Below, one piece after another: positions 17,267 to 26,137 of a DNA stretch of 64,000 nucleotides. The notes under the pieces were generated by a model. The model was not told the DNA's origin, ran no database searches, and saw only the letters and a list, made by a program, of their open reading frames with translations. Source of the stretch: Bacteroidales bacterium (lineage in GTDB: Bacteria; Bacteroidota; Bacteroidia; Bacteroidales; WCHB1-69); assembly GCA_017525245.1 (NCBI GenBank), contig JAFXTE010000011.1, positions 62,001 through 126,000 of the forward strand. Reading direction: 5' to 3'. Made by a program: the position numbers and the translations under genes. How positions within the stretch are numbered: position 1 is the stretch's first letter; each line of letters begins with the position of its first letter.

Positions 17267-17689
17267 CTACCTAAAAATACTCTGCCTTATCTCCTGACTC
17301 TGGAATGAACGCTGGACACAGATCTTGGTTTTCACGTGAAAAGTTGTGATAAGTGTATCAAAATCAGTAGAGAATGAAATCTCATTGGCCAATGACTGCA
17401 AAACAAATAACGCCGTGTTTTGATTGTCCGAATTTTCCGATAGCGATTTGAAATCACCAGAATGGAGAGTATAATTTATGGAAACTTCATTGCTTTCTAT
17501 TTGGAAATCCACATCGGCTTCAAAATTGGGAAATGAGGTCTCCAAATAATCATACACCATCTGGTTCGCCATGGAAAGCGTGCCAAAATCGTTTCCTAAA
17601 GCATAATCGTCACAAATATGCTCAAGAGTTTGCAGTGTCTTTTGGTAAAAACTGCCTTTGTTCAAATCGGAAAGCGTTATTTCTATCAT
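17267..17689 (-). CDS. Small protein of unknown function
   Basis: The 140-residue protein has no signal peptide or membrane segment. The N-terminal half is helical (ICDDYALGNDFGTLSMANQMVYDYLETSF). The middle has alternating hydrophobic strands (VDFQIESNEVSINYTL), and the end is basic. The FxxxxxxxxISINY-type pattern recalls small ATPase-like regulators, but no ATP-binding motifs are visible and I make no assignment. It lies 3 bases from the esterase gene and 11 from the DUF4175 gene, so it is within an operon. Confidence 0.55.
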   Translation of the reverse strand: MIEITLSDLNKGSFYQKTLQTLEHICDDYALGNDFGTLSMANQMVYDYLETSFPNFEADVDFQIESNEVSINYTLHSGDFKSLSENSDNQNTALFVLQSLANEISFSTDFDTLITTFHVKTKICVQRSFQSQEIRQSIFR

Positions 17690-17700
17690 AGTTCTTTATA

Positions 17701-20700
17701 TTATTCGATGTTATAAAAATAGTTGTTGGCCTTAGACTTATAATAATAATTCAAATTTGCAGGAACCGATCGCAGCATCTCATTCTGCTGACTTTGCTGT
17801 TTGTCAAAATGCCAATCTTTAGGAGGATTCACATTCGGAATCTGACGAGCTTCATTGGATTTACGTTCTTTGTCTTTTTCACGCTCCATATCAGCCCTCT
17901 CACTTTGCAAAAGCCGGGTTGTAATGTCCTTTTGGCGATTGATAGTCTGCTGGGTGATCTGACGGTTTACCAAATCTTTCTCCGTCTTCTGCATATCCTC
18001 TATTATTTTATCAAGAGACTTATCCCCTACCCCATTCAGCGACTTTTGCTCGTTTTGGTAATCCTGTAACATTTTCCTGATGGCTTCTTGCTGGGCGGCC
18101 ATCTTGGCAAACTGTTCACTCATATTCTGCTGCGGCATTCCTGTCTGCCCTTGCTTCGCCTGTTGCTCCATCGATTTCTTCATTGCTTCCATCTGACGAT
18201 TCAATTGCTGTTGCAATTCCCGTGCAGAGGCTTTCTTCGGCTTTCCCTTTCCACCCGGATTATTACACGATCCATTCCCCGATTTTTTACATTTCGACTG
18301 GCATTTCTGCTGCTGTTGCTGCATATCTTTCATCGACTCCATTAGCATCAAGGCAAGGTTGTTCATGGACGTCAGGCCAATTTGCTGGTTTTTGGATGCT
18401 GATGAAAACCTCCTGTTCTGCATATCAGTCTGCGAAGTCTCTATATTATTTTGTATCTTCGACAGCTCTTTTTGAATGAAAGGCTTCACCGCCGCCTGTC
18501 GCCGCGCCAATGCATTCAAAGAATCCTCAATATGAGCCATATTTTGCTTCACCTCAAACTGCTTTTTCATCACATCAGAGTAAGATGAAGATATTGAGGT
18601 CATTTTCTGCGTTTTTTTCAAAATATTCTCTTGATCAAACGATATTTTCACCAAATTATCCAATATCTGGCGAACAGTAGCAATGTCTTCAGCTATATTT
18701 TCCAATTCGCTTTCATTGAAATCTTGCTCCATCTGCTCGGCCATCTTATCTATGTCATCCGCCGCCTTTTTTTGGTTTTCAGCGGACTTAGAACGATTGT
18801 TCTTCTCCAGATTCTGTTGACCCTGCTGCATATTCTGCTCCGCATCTTTTTGGAGTTCCTGTGTATCCTTGAATTTTGTAGGATCCTCAAGCTCATTATT
18901 CAGCTTTTTCAGTTCCTCAATGTCTTTCTTAATGTCATTGTATTTTTCCTGCAATTCATGCTGCTTTTTGAGCAAATCCTCTTTTGAATTTTGCTTGTTC
19001 TCGGTTTTCTGTGCATTCTTCCTCATTTCTTCCGACAGATCACGCATATTCTTCACCGCCTCATTGAGCTTCTTCTCCACTTCAAGCTGCTTGTAAAGCT
19101 GTAGTTGCTGATCCAAAGATTCATTGATATCCTGAGTGGACATTTTCATCTTCTCCATCTGCTCCTGAATCTGATCCTTGTTCATATTCTGCATCATGGC
19201 TTCCAACTCTTTGATCATTTCTTTCATCTCGTCAGTGAGAATCTCATCCATGCGCTTCTGCAACTCTTGTTGTTTTCTGAAAATATCCTCATCAACATTT
19301 TTGTACTGATTCTCCACTTGTTGATGGTTTTCCTGCTTTTCTTTGAGTTCATTGATTTGATCTTGCAGTTTCTGATACTCTTTCATCAATTTTTCAAGAT
19401 TCTTCTTGTCCTGCCAGGAAAGTTCTTTCTGCTGCATCATCTTCTGCTGCATCTTTTCTATTTCCTTCGCCAAATCCTTAGACTCTTTCAACAAATCCGT
19501 GTATTCGGACTTCGTCTGTTCCTCGTCTTTTTGCAAATCTTCCTCAATTTCATCCATTGTGCGTACGCGATAAGACTGTACCGATGATTTTGTGGATTTT
19601 GCCCCGTTCACGCCATCATTGTCAAACACCTGAAAATAGTACTCCAATTGTTCTCCTGGATTCAATTGGAACATATTCTGATCAAAGTAGTAATAAAAAT
19701 CCTGAATGGTGACGTTATTTTGGATTTTAATAGGTACTACATTGTTTGACGATATGATTTTCCCATCCTTGTCCAACTTGTTGTAAACAAAATGCAGCTT
19801 TGAAAAACCATAGTCATCCTTGATGTTCCCTTTGAAATAAATCCGGTCATTATAAGTGGAATCTTGTTGCGATTGCACCACAATATCCGGATACATATCC
19901 TTTATGACATTCACCTCGTCCGAAAGTGTGTCTTTGCTCACGGCATATTTGTTCTTATTCACAATCGAATAGGTGAATGAGTTTCTCGCAGTGATGTCCA
20001 CAAGATAAGAATCTTTGTCCGATGATATCTCCTTCTCGCTTTCATCCACAATTAGAATGAGATTTTCGGAATTTCTCGTGATGAATTTCCATGTGATATG
20101 CGTGCCTTCAGGTACTGTCAAATTGCTCACATTTTCCAGCACTTCATCAGGTTTGTTAAGATATGAAGGGTAATGCAAGGAAATGTTGAATCCTAGCATA
20201 ACCGGTTTCGGCAAAACATTTAATTCATAAATTGAAGATTGAACCTCGTCTGTAACAATTTGAAAATCAGTATTTTCCTTTAAATTAGAGAAAGTATAGG
20301 AAAAAGTGGAGTTGCTGCTTTTCTCACATTTATAGTTTCTGTTTTTTATTTTCACATAAACTTCATCCGGAACCTCACTCCCTTCCACTTTCACATTGAC
20401 CGTAAAGTCCTCATATTGAAAGGCTTTTAGTGAATCATTGGTAATGATGAAAGCGTAAGGAGCAGGTTTTTCATAAACTTCAGTATAATGCACTATACGT
20501 TTGGTCGGTTCCGTGAATATTTCCTTCTTAATAGAAAACAGCAGCAGGAAAATGGCCACGGGAAGAATCGTCCACAGGGCAATGCGTTTGGTTTTCTGCA
20601 CAGGAATCGCTTGGACGAACGAATATGCTTTGAACGAATCTATCTTACTATCTATAGCAGCGGAAAGCAGATCGTAGCTCAGATAGTCACCGCGTTCCAT

Positions 20701-21057
20701 CTGCTTCTTTAATTCAAACACATTCAACAATTTGTCATCAATCTGATGGAAATGTTTACCAACTATTTTGGCTATTTCCTCGTTGGTGAGTTGTTTTCCA
20801 AGTCCGCCTATTTTCATCAACGGTATAATGATATACGCTATGGCAGTGACTATGGAAAGTGCTATAAATGAATAGAAAAGCACGGAACGCACAACCGTGT
20901 TCGAATATGAGAAATATTCAAATAAAGAAAAGGCAATGAAAGTAGCTAACAAGATTATAACAAAGAAAGCCAATCCTTTGCATAACTTGTTAAGGTAATA
21001 TTTCTTCAGAAACTGCCTTATCTTGTCATTCAATATCTGTATCCTTGATAAGCTCAT
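17701..21057 (-). CDS. DUF4175-type membrane protein with very long coiled coil
   Basis: The 1118-residue protein has three membrane segments in its first 180 residues (LAFFVIILLATFIAFSLF, FYSFIALSIVTAIAYIIIPL, TILPVAIFLLLFSI). An extracytoplasmic beta-rich region to about residue 500 follows. From there to the end comes a long coiled coil rich in Gln, Glu, Lys and Met (repeated KxxEELQKxxD and QQMEQ patterns) with a Cys-containing basic stretch (CQSKCKKSGNGSCNNPGGKGKPKK). This is the layout of the Bacteroidota DUF4175 family, whose function is unproven. The start overlaps the end of the LutB-like gene by 32 bases, so they are translationally coupled. Confidence 0.82.
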   Translation of the reverse strand: MSLSRIQILNDKIRQFLKKYYLNKLCKGLAFFVIILLATFIAFSLFEYFSYSNTVVRSVLFYSFIALSIVTAIAYIIIPLMKIGGLGKQLTNEEIAKIVGKHFHQIDDKLLNVFELKKQMERGDYLSYDLLSAAIDSKIDSFKAYSFVQAIPVQKTKRIALWTILPVAIFLLLFSIKKEIFTEPTKRIVHYTEVYEKPAPYAFIITNDSLKAFQYEDFTVNVKVEGSEVPDEVYVKIKNRNYKCEKSSNSTFSYTFSNLKENTDFQIVTDEVQSSIYELNVLPKPVMLGFNISLHYPSYLNKPDEVLENVSNLTVPEGTHITWKFITRNSENLILIVDESEKEISSDKDSYLVDITARNSFTYSIVNKNKYAVSKDTLSDEVNVIKDMYPDIVVQSQQDSTYNDRIYFKGNIKDDYGFSKLHFVYNKLDKDGKIISSNNVVPIKIQNNVTIQDFYYYFDQNMFQLNPGEQLEYYFQVFDNDGVNGAKSTKSSVQSYRVRTMDEIEEDLQKDEEQTKSEYTDLLKESKDLAKEIEKMQQKMMQQKELSWQDKKNLEKLMKEYQKLQDQINELKEKQENHQQVENQYKNVDEDIFRKQQELQKRMDEILTDEMKEMIKELEAMMQNMNKDQIQEQMEKMKMSTQDINESLDQQLQLYKQLEVEKKLNEAVKNMRDLSEEMRKNAQKTENKQNSKEDLLKKQHELQEKYNDIKKDIEELKKLNNELEDPTKFKDTQELQKDAEQNMQQGQQNLEKNNRSKSAENQKKAADDIDKMAEQMEQDFNESELENIAEDIATVRQILDNLVKISFDQENILKKTQKMTSISSSYSDVMKKQFEVKQNMAHIEDSLNALARRQAAVKPFIQKELSKIQNNIETSQTDMQNRRFSSASKNQQIGLTSMNNLALMLMESMKDMQQQQQKCQSKCKKSGNGSCNNPGGKGKPKKASARELQQQLNRQMEAMKKSMEQQAKQGQTGMPQQNMSEQFAKMAAQQEAIRKMLQDYQNEQKSLNGVGDKSLDKIIEDMQKTEKDLVNRQITQQTINRQKDITTRLLQSERADMEREKDKERKSNEARQIPNVNPPKDWHFDKQQSQQNEMLRSVPANLNYYYKSKANNYFYNIE

Positions 21058-22150
21058 TTGGGTTGTCTTCGTAAGGTTGTTTATAAGTCACATTAAAAAA
21101 ATCGCCATTTTGGCTTTGGAAATAGCGCCCGAGAAATTTGTTCTGGCCGAAAAAGCGTTTTACAAAGAAATACTTTAAAAAAGAATGGTTTGCCTTATTC
21201 AATTTGCTTCTTTTTGAAAACAACGCATAGAGCTGTTTGGAACGGGAAGGCTTAACCACGTTATTTGATGCCAGCATTTCAGAGAACATCAGTCTGATTA
21301 ACGGGATATTAACAGGACAAACAGCCTCGCAAGCCCCGCACAATGTCGTGTGAGAGAAAAGATGTTGCGACTGGTTGTATTTGTCTAAACAGTTCATCTT
21401 GATGAGTTGTATAGGAGAAATATTGTCGCACGCAGATGCCACTGGACAAACATCCAAACAGCGGCCGCATTCAATGCAATAGAGCGATTCTTTCAGTATT
21501 TCGGAAGACATAATATCCTCAATATCATTAAGATATAGGATAACTGTGATTTTCATTGCCTCCTGTGAAATCACCTGATCGGAAAGAAAGGATAGATGGG
21601 ATGGGAAAACGTACTGAAGTTGGTTTTGGATTATTTTCACATCTTCAGGCATCTTTTTCTCCTTTGACATGTATTTAAGTGCGATGAAGAAAGACAAATC
21701 CTGCTGATTGGCTATAATCTGGTCTATATTTACAATAACGACCATATTTTTAGCCTTATTAAAGCAATATTTTGATTTTCTATCCAAAAACACAATTGAA
21801 CCGCTATCACTTACGGCAAAATCAGCATTAACAACAAAAAGATCAATGTCATCGGAAGAATCTTCAGCCAACTCTACAGGGACAATTTCCGCAATAGACT
21901 GGAATTTGGAATCAAAAGGAATCTGGGTATCAAAAGTTAATCTTCTGGTGTTAAGATTCTTCACAAGGCCTGCAATAGTATCATACAGCGAATCTCTATC
22001 CTTCATCCACAGCACATCAATGCCCTTCTTCATCAAGGCAGACTCCAAATTCAGCAAATGCTTGTCCATATCGTCAAAATAATTGTGACGAATGGCGTAA
22101 GCTTTCTGCCGAATGCGCTCGTAATCCTGGTCTAAAAACGGAGATTTCAT
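21026..22150 (-). CDS. LutB-like LUD-domain iron-sulfur protein
   Basis: The 374-residue protein has an N-terminal LUD domain (residues about 30-200). It then has two iron-sulfur motifs: YCIECGRCLDVCP (Cys225, 228, 231, 235) and LCGACEAVCP (Cys271, 274, 278). This is the LutB/YkgF pattern of lactate-oxidising complexes, which normally include LutA and LutC. No LutA or LutC lies in the window. The ATG overlaps the rpiB stop (TAATG), and the 3' end overlaps the DUF4175 gene. The partner proteins and substrate are unknown. Confidence 0.8.
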   Translation of the reverse strand: MKSPFLDQDYERIRQKAYAIRHNYFDDMDKHLLNLESALMKKGIDVLWMKDRDSLYDTIAGLVKNLNTRRLTFDTQIPFDSKFQSIAEIVPVELAEDSSDDIDLFVVNADFAVSDSGSIVFLDRKSKYCFNKAKNMVVIVNIDQIIANQQDLSFFIALKYMSKEKKMPEDVKIIQNQLQYVFPSHLSFLSDQVISQEAMKITVILYLNDIEDIMSSEILKESLYCIECGRCLDVCPVASACDNISPIQLIKMNCLDKYNQSQHLFSHTTLCGACEAVCPVNIPLIRLMFSEMLASNNVVKPSRSKQLYALFSKRSKLNKANHSFLKYFFVKRFFGQNKFLGRYFQSQNGDFFNVTYKQPYEDNPNELIKDTDIE

Positions 22151-22578
22151 TATTGAAAGTTAATTTTATCTATTCTTCTTTGATGTCTTCCACCTTCAAA
22201 TTCCGCTTTGAAGAAGGCATTTATAGTATCCATGGCCAAATCACTGGATATGAAACGTGCCGGAAGTACCAAAATGTTGGCATTGTTATGCTGTTTGGCC
22301 AATGCGGCTATTTCAGGAGACCAGCACAGTGCAGCCCTGATTCCGGCATGTTTGTTCGCTGACATCGCCATTCCGTTTCCAGTTCCACAAATCAGAATCC
22401 CTACCCCATCGCTATCTTTCAACACACTTTCAGCAACCTGATGGGCGAAATCGGGGTAATCCACGCTCTCAGACGAAAACGTACCCTTATCCACAAATTC
22501 GAAAAATCCTTCGAAATGCTTCTTTACCAGCTCTTTCAATTCATAACCGGCATGATCTGATCCAATGTATATCTTCAT
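22150..22578 (-). CDS. rpiB: Ribose-5-phosphate isomerase B
   Basis: The 142-residue enzyme interconverts ribose-5-phosphate and ribulose-5-phosphate. IGSDHAGYELK at the start, GILICGTGNGMAMSANK (catalytic Cys in CGTGNG), and the NILVLPARF segment match RpiB/LacAB. It is the first gene of a run with overlapping downstream genes. rpe, the other isomerase step of the pathway, is at 33982 in a separate place. Confidence 0.95.
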   Translation of the reverse strand: MKIYIGSDHAGYELKELVKKHFEGFFEFVDKGTFSSESVDYPDFAHQVAESVLKDSDGVGILICGTGNGMAMSANKHAGIRAALCWSPEIAALAKQHNNANILVLPARFISSDLAMDTINAFFKAEFEGGRHQRRIDKINFQ

Positions 22579-22602
22579 TTTTCCATCTTATATAGTTGGC
22601 TG

Positions 22603-22610
22603 CAAAAATA
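22603..22610 (-). promoter_or_regulatory. -7 box TATTTTTG for rpiB
   Basis: It is a TAnnTTTG match 24 bases before the rpiB ATG and should drive rpiB, the LutB-like gene and the DUF4175 gene. Confidence 0.6.
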
Positions 22611-23145
22611 CAAAAAAGATGAATGTTTTCAAGACACACACCTTCCGATTTTTTCGCTTTTATGCTTTTTTAAAGAAAATAGATTTTTGTTTTCTATGAT
22701 TATTAGGGGTGTTGAAATGTGGATAATATTTTGAAGAAATATTTGGAAATTTCATTTATCAAAAGTAATCAACAATGAAATGTGAATAATGTTAATTGTA
22801 ATTATCAGATTATGAAATAGGAAATATGATTGACATAATCTTTTTTTTTTTTTTTCAGTGAATAAAATCATGGTTTTTGAAAAGGTGCAAAAGTTCAAAA
22901 TTTGAGTTCAAAACTTTCGTTAATGGTGGAATTTTATTTTATTCAATTTTTCTCCACAAAGTTTTGAAACCGTAACTTGCATTATTTGGATAAATATCCA
23001 TTTTATAAACATTTCGATGTTGGTAACGTTGTAATTTTCTCATACTCATTTTTTTGTTGATATGTTTGAAAAGTCCTTATTTTATTGGGATTTTTATGCA
23101 ATTGACTGCTTATAAATTTGTTGCGATGAATTGCGATGGATTGAT

Positions 23146-23192
23146 GATGAAAAGGAGATGAACATTCATCTTTTATTCATCTCCCTTTCATC
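23146..23192. terminator. 17-bp inverted repeat after metG
   Basis: GATGAAAAGGAGATGAA (23146-23162) pairs with 23176-23192, with one mismatch and a 13-base loop. It starts 24 bases beyond the metG stop. The T-rich tail is on the plus strand, so it is not a textbook metG terminator. The arm itself is built of GATGAA-like units. Confidence 0.45.
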
Positions 23193-23215
23193 TCTTTTTC
23201 ATTTTAGATTAACCG

Positions 23216-25264
23216 TCACTTCACGGTGCTACCCTCCTTCACCCGTTTTTGGGGCTGCATGATGGAAAGGGTGCCGTCGGCGTTTTCCGCCATCAGGACC
23301 ATGCCGTGAGAATCTACTCCTTTGATATTCTTTGGAGCGAGGTTTATAAGCATCAGAACTTGTTTTCCAATCAGATCTTCCGGTTGATAATATTCTGCAA
23401 TACCAGATATGATTTCGCGGGTATCCACACCGGTGTTAACCTTCAATTTCAGCAGTTTCTTGGTCTTGGCTACCTTTTCAGCTGCCAACACAGTCACCAC
23501 CCTGACATCCATTTTTTGGAAATCATCGAATGTGACATCTTCTTTGGCTGGGATGACATCGGCATTTTCAGCTTCATTGGCTTTTTTGGTGTCTTCCAGC
23601 TTTTTAACCTGCTTGGCGATGGTTTCATCTTCAATCTTTTCAAACAGATATTCCGCAGGATTGAGTTGGTCACCCGCTTTCAACAAATCGTGACGGCCGC
23701 CGTCTGACCAGTTTTTATTGTTCAAATTGAGCATTTTTTGCAACTTTTTCGCTGTGAAAGGCAGGAAAGGTTCGCAAAGAATGGACAAAGAAGCGCAGAT
23801 TTGAAGTGAAATATGCAGAATGGTTTTCACATATTCCGGATTCTCTTTCTGTTTCTTCCAAGGTTCGGTGTCGGTGAGGTATTTGTTACCGAGACGAGCG
23901 AGATTCATCAACTCCGCTTGCGCTTCACGGAACTTGTAATGTTTGATGCACTCCCCTATCCTATTCGGGAACTCAGCCATCTTTTCGATGATTTCCTTCT
24001 CATAGTCGCTCAGTTTACCGCATTCGGGAATGATACCACCATAATATTTGTGGGAAAGAACCACTGTTCTGTTCACGAAATTGCCAAAGATGGCGAGAAG
24101 CTCGTTATTGTTCTTTGCTTGGAAATCCGCCCAGGTGAAATCCGCATCCTTGGTTTCCGGTGCGATGGAGGTCAATGTATAACGCAGAACGTCTTGTTTT
24201 CCAGGAAAATCCTCAATATATTCGTGTGCCCAAACTGCCCAGTTGCGGGAAGTGGAAATTTTGTCGCCTTCGAGATTCAAAAACTCGTTGGCCGGAACAT
24301 TCGTGGGTACAATATAACCGCCATGAGCTTTCAACATGCACGGGAAGATGATGCAGTGGAAAACGATGTTGTCCTTGCCGATGAAATGCACCAGTTCGGA
24401 ACTATCGTCCTGCCACCAAGGTTTCCAGTCGGTATTATGTTCCTTTGCCCATTCTTTAGTTGCTGATATATAGCCAATTGGCGCATCAAACCAGACGTAA
24501 AGCACTTTACCTTCCGCTTCTTGCAACGGCACTTTCACGCCCCAGGAGAGGTCGCGGGTGACGGCGCGGGGTTGCAATCCCTGTTCAATCCACGATTTAC
24601 ATTGTCCATATACAGTCGGACGCCAGTCAGCCTTGTGTCCTTGCAGAATCCATTCTCTTAACCATCCATCGTACTCATTTAGAGGAAGATACCAGTGTTT
24701 AGTTTCTTTGAGAACCGGAGTGTTACCGCTGAGGGCTGATTTCGGGTTGATAAGTTCAGTGGCGTTGAGGGCTGAACCGCATGCTTCGCACTGGTCACCG
24801 TAGGCATGTTCGTTGTTGCAGTGCGGACAGGTGCCGGTGATGTAGCGGTCGGCAAGGAACTCATGCGCTTCCTCATCATAGTATTGTTGGGAGACTTTCT
24901 CTATCAGCTTACCATTGTCGTACAGATATTTGAAAAATTCCGCTGCTGTTTCATGATGCGTGGGATTTGATGTGCGCGAGTAGATGTCGAAAGAGATGCC
25001 GAGTTCCTCAAACGACTTCTTGATGATGTTATGGTAGCGGTCAACAATATCCTGCGGGGTCACCCCTTCTTTGCGCGCTTTGATGGTAATCGGAACGCCA
25101 TGCTCATCGGAGCCGCCGATGAAAAGCACCTCTTTGCCGTTGTTGCGAAGGTAGCGGACATAGATATCCGCTGGCACATACACGCCGGCAAGATGCCCTA
25201 TATGAACGGGACCGTTGGCGTATGGAAGAGCCGAAGTAACCGTGTAGCGTTTTATATCTTTCAT
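23216..25264 (-). CDS. metG: Methionyl-tRNA synthetase with C-terminal tRNA-binding domain
   Basis: The 682-residue class I synthetase charges tRNA-Met. [14 protein letters not shown] has the HIGH motif (residues 22-25). The zinc-knuckle region shows [19 protein letters not shown], and [13 protein letters not shown] carries the KMSKS-type loop as KISTS. The C-terminal 110 residues ([22 protein letters not shown] ... [12 protein letters not shown]) form a Trbp111-like tRNA-binding domain that also supports dimer formation. Length is typical of Bacteroidota MetG. Confidence 0.97.
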   Translation of the reverse strand: MKDIKRYTVTSALPYANGPVHIGHLAGVYVPADIYVRYLRNNGKEVLFIGGSDEHGVPITIKARKEGVTPQDIVDRYHNIIKKSFEELGISFDIYSRTSNPTHHETAAEFFKYLYDNGKLIEKVSQQYYDEEAHEFLADRYITGTCPHCNNEHAYGDQCEACGSALNATELINPKSALSGNTPVLKETKHWYLPLNEYDGWLREWILQGHKADWRPTVYGQCKSWIEQGLQPRAVTRDLSWGVKVPLQEAEGKVLYVWFDAPIGYISATKEWAKEHNTDWKPWWQDDSSELVHFIGKDNIVFHCIIFPCMLKAHGGYIVPTNVPANEFLNLEGDKISTSRNWAVWAHEYIEDFPGKQDVLRYTLTSIAPETKDADFTWADFQAKNNNELLAIFGNFVNRTVVLSHKYYGGIIPECGKLSDYEKEIIEKMAEFPNRIGECIKHYKFREAQAELMNLARLGNKYLTDTEPWKKQKENPEYVKTILHISLQICASLSILCEPFLPFTAKKLQKMLNLNNKNWSDGGRHDLLKAGDQLNPAEYLFEKIEDETIAKQVKKLEDTKKANEAENADVIPAKEDVTFDDFQKMDVRVVTVLAAEKVAKTKKLLKLKVNTGVDTREIISGIAEYYQPEDLIGKQVLMLINLAPKNIKGVDSHGMVLMAENADGTLSIMQPQKRVKEGSTVK

Positions 25265-25322
25265 ATTATCAGTAATTTAGTTATTATTATAATCGTAATA
25301 AATATTTGTAAAAGCCAAACGG

Positions 25323-25330
25323 CAAATGTA
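25323..25330 (-). promoter_or_regulatory. -7 box TACATTTG for metG
   Basis: It is a TAnnTTTG match with a 58-base leader to the metG start. Confidence 0.45.
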
Positions 25331-25409
25331 CATAAATTACGAATACGTATATTCCTCTATTTTACTCTGTAGATATTTCAGGGAACAAAAGGGACGTTTC
25401 AGAAAGCGA

Positions 25410-25435
25410 TAGAGACGTTTCAGGAAACGTCTCTA
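25410..25435. repeat. TAGAGACG palindromic repeat, copy 1
   Basis: TAGAGACGTTTC and GAAACGTCTCTA flank a two-base centre. The ends match those of the palindrome at 30563-30592, while the middle differs. A partial GGGACGTTTCAG unit lies just upstream (25391-25402). Confidence 0.7.
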
Positions 25436-25499
25436 CTTATTTACATAAGTATGTTTATAACTTGTTTGAAATGACCAAAATATAAATGTTAATAAAAGC

Positions 25500-25507
25500 T
25501 AATTTTG
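25500..25507 (+). promoter_or_regulatory. -7 box TAATTTTG for the outer-membrane protein gene
   Basis: It is a TAnnTTTG match 26 bases before the ATG at 25534. Confidence 0.55.
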
Positions 25508-25533
25508 CAGTTTCAAACTTAAAATCAAGTATT

Positions 25534-26019
25534 ATGAAAAAGTTATTTGCAACATTAATGATTATGCTCGCATTTGTGAGCATCAGTTTGGCACAGCCTC
25601 GTGCAATTGGTGGCCGTATCGGTTACAATTTGGAATTTTCTTATCAACATTCTTTAGGTGAAAGAATGATGATGGATTTGACAGCTGGTGCCACGAATGT
25701 GTGGAACGGCTGGGCTTACGCTGATGTGAATGCCATGTTTGACTGGGTGTTCAATATCAGTGGTGGTTGGAACTGGTATGTGGGTCCTGGTGCCGGTATC
25801 GGTTTTGCTTTCGGTCATTGGTGGAAAGATTATGATTATATTCCTTTCCGTCTCAATGTTGGCGCGCAAATCGGTGTTGAATATCAATTCGGCATCCCGT
25901 TGAACCTCAGCGTGGACTGGCGGCCTATGGTGAATGTACTCGGTTTTGTCAGAGGTAATACATATCCGCTTTGGTACAGCTTCACTGGTGTTGCAGTGGG
26001 CGTGCGCTACAGATTCTAA
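25534..26019 (+). CDS. Small outer-membrane beta-barrel protein
   Basis: The 161-residue protein has a signal peptide (MKKLFATLMIMLAFVSISLAQ). The rest is made of amphipathic, aromatic- and glycine-rich strands (GGRIGYNLEFSYQHS, WNWYVGPGAGIGFAFGHWW, LNVGAQIGVEYQFG) and ends in a C-terminal aromatic residue (GVAVGVRYRF). This fits an 8-stranded outer-membrane barrel such as an OmpA- or OmpW-like protein without a further domain. Function is unknown. The start at 25534 follows the -7 box, and a terminator hairpin closes the unit. Confidence 0.82.
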   Translation: MKKLFATLMIMLAFVSISLAQPRAIGGRIGYNLEFSYQHSLGERMMMDLTAGATNVWNGWAYADVNAMFDWVFNISGGWNWYVGPGAGIGFAFGHWWKDYDYIPFRLNVGAQIGVEYQFGIPLNLSVDWRPMVNVLGFVRGNTYPLWYSFTGVAVGVRYRF

Positions 26020-26045
26020 AAATTTTTTACTTTTGCAGAATTAAC

Positions 26046-26077
26046 AAACGCCGGTTTTTATAATCGGCGTTTTGTTG
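26046..26077 (+). terminator. Terminator of the outer-membrane protein gene
   Basis: AAACGCCG (26046-26053) pairs with CGGCGTTT (26065-26072), followed by a T-rich stretch. Confidence 0.85.
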
Positions 26078-26081
26078 TATT

Positions 26082-26109
26082 GTGAATAGTGATCAGTGAA
26101 TAGTGATCA
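26082..26109 (+). repeat. Perfect 14-base tandem duplication upstream of uvrB
   Basis: GTGAATAGTGATCA occurs twice end to end, 29 bases before the uvrB ATG. No clear -7 box is present between it and the gene. Confidence 0.85.
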
Positions 26110-26137
26110 GATCCGATAACCGAAAATCGTAAACCGA

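Larger units (their letters stand above)
22579..23215. other. Long AT-rich gene-free region
   Basis: These 637 bases contain the rpiB promoter, a run of about 14 T near 22843-22856, and the inverted repeat after metG. I see no reading frame with coding character, no tRNA, and no clear structured RNA. It is the largest gene-free stretch in the window. Confidence 0.5.

Noticed and set aside
18300-18360. Possible low-complexity repeat expansion in the DUF4175 gene
   Set aside because: The Gln/Met-rich codons fit the long coiled coil of the family and are not a perfect DNA repeat.
22843-22856. T-run in the large gap considered as a terminator
   Set aside because: There is no stable stem before it on either strand.
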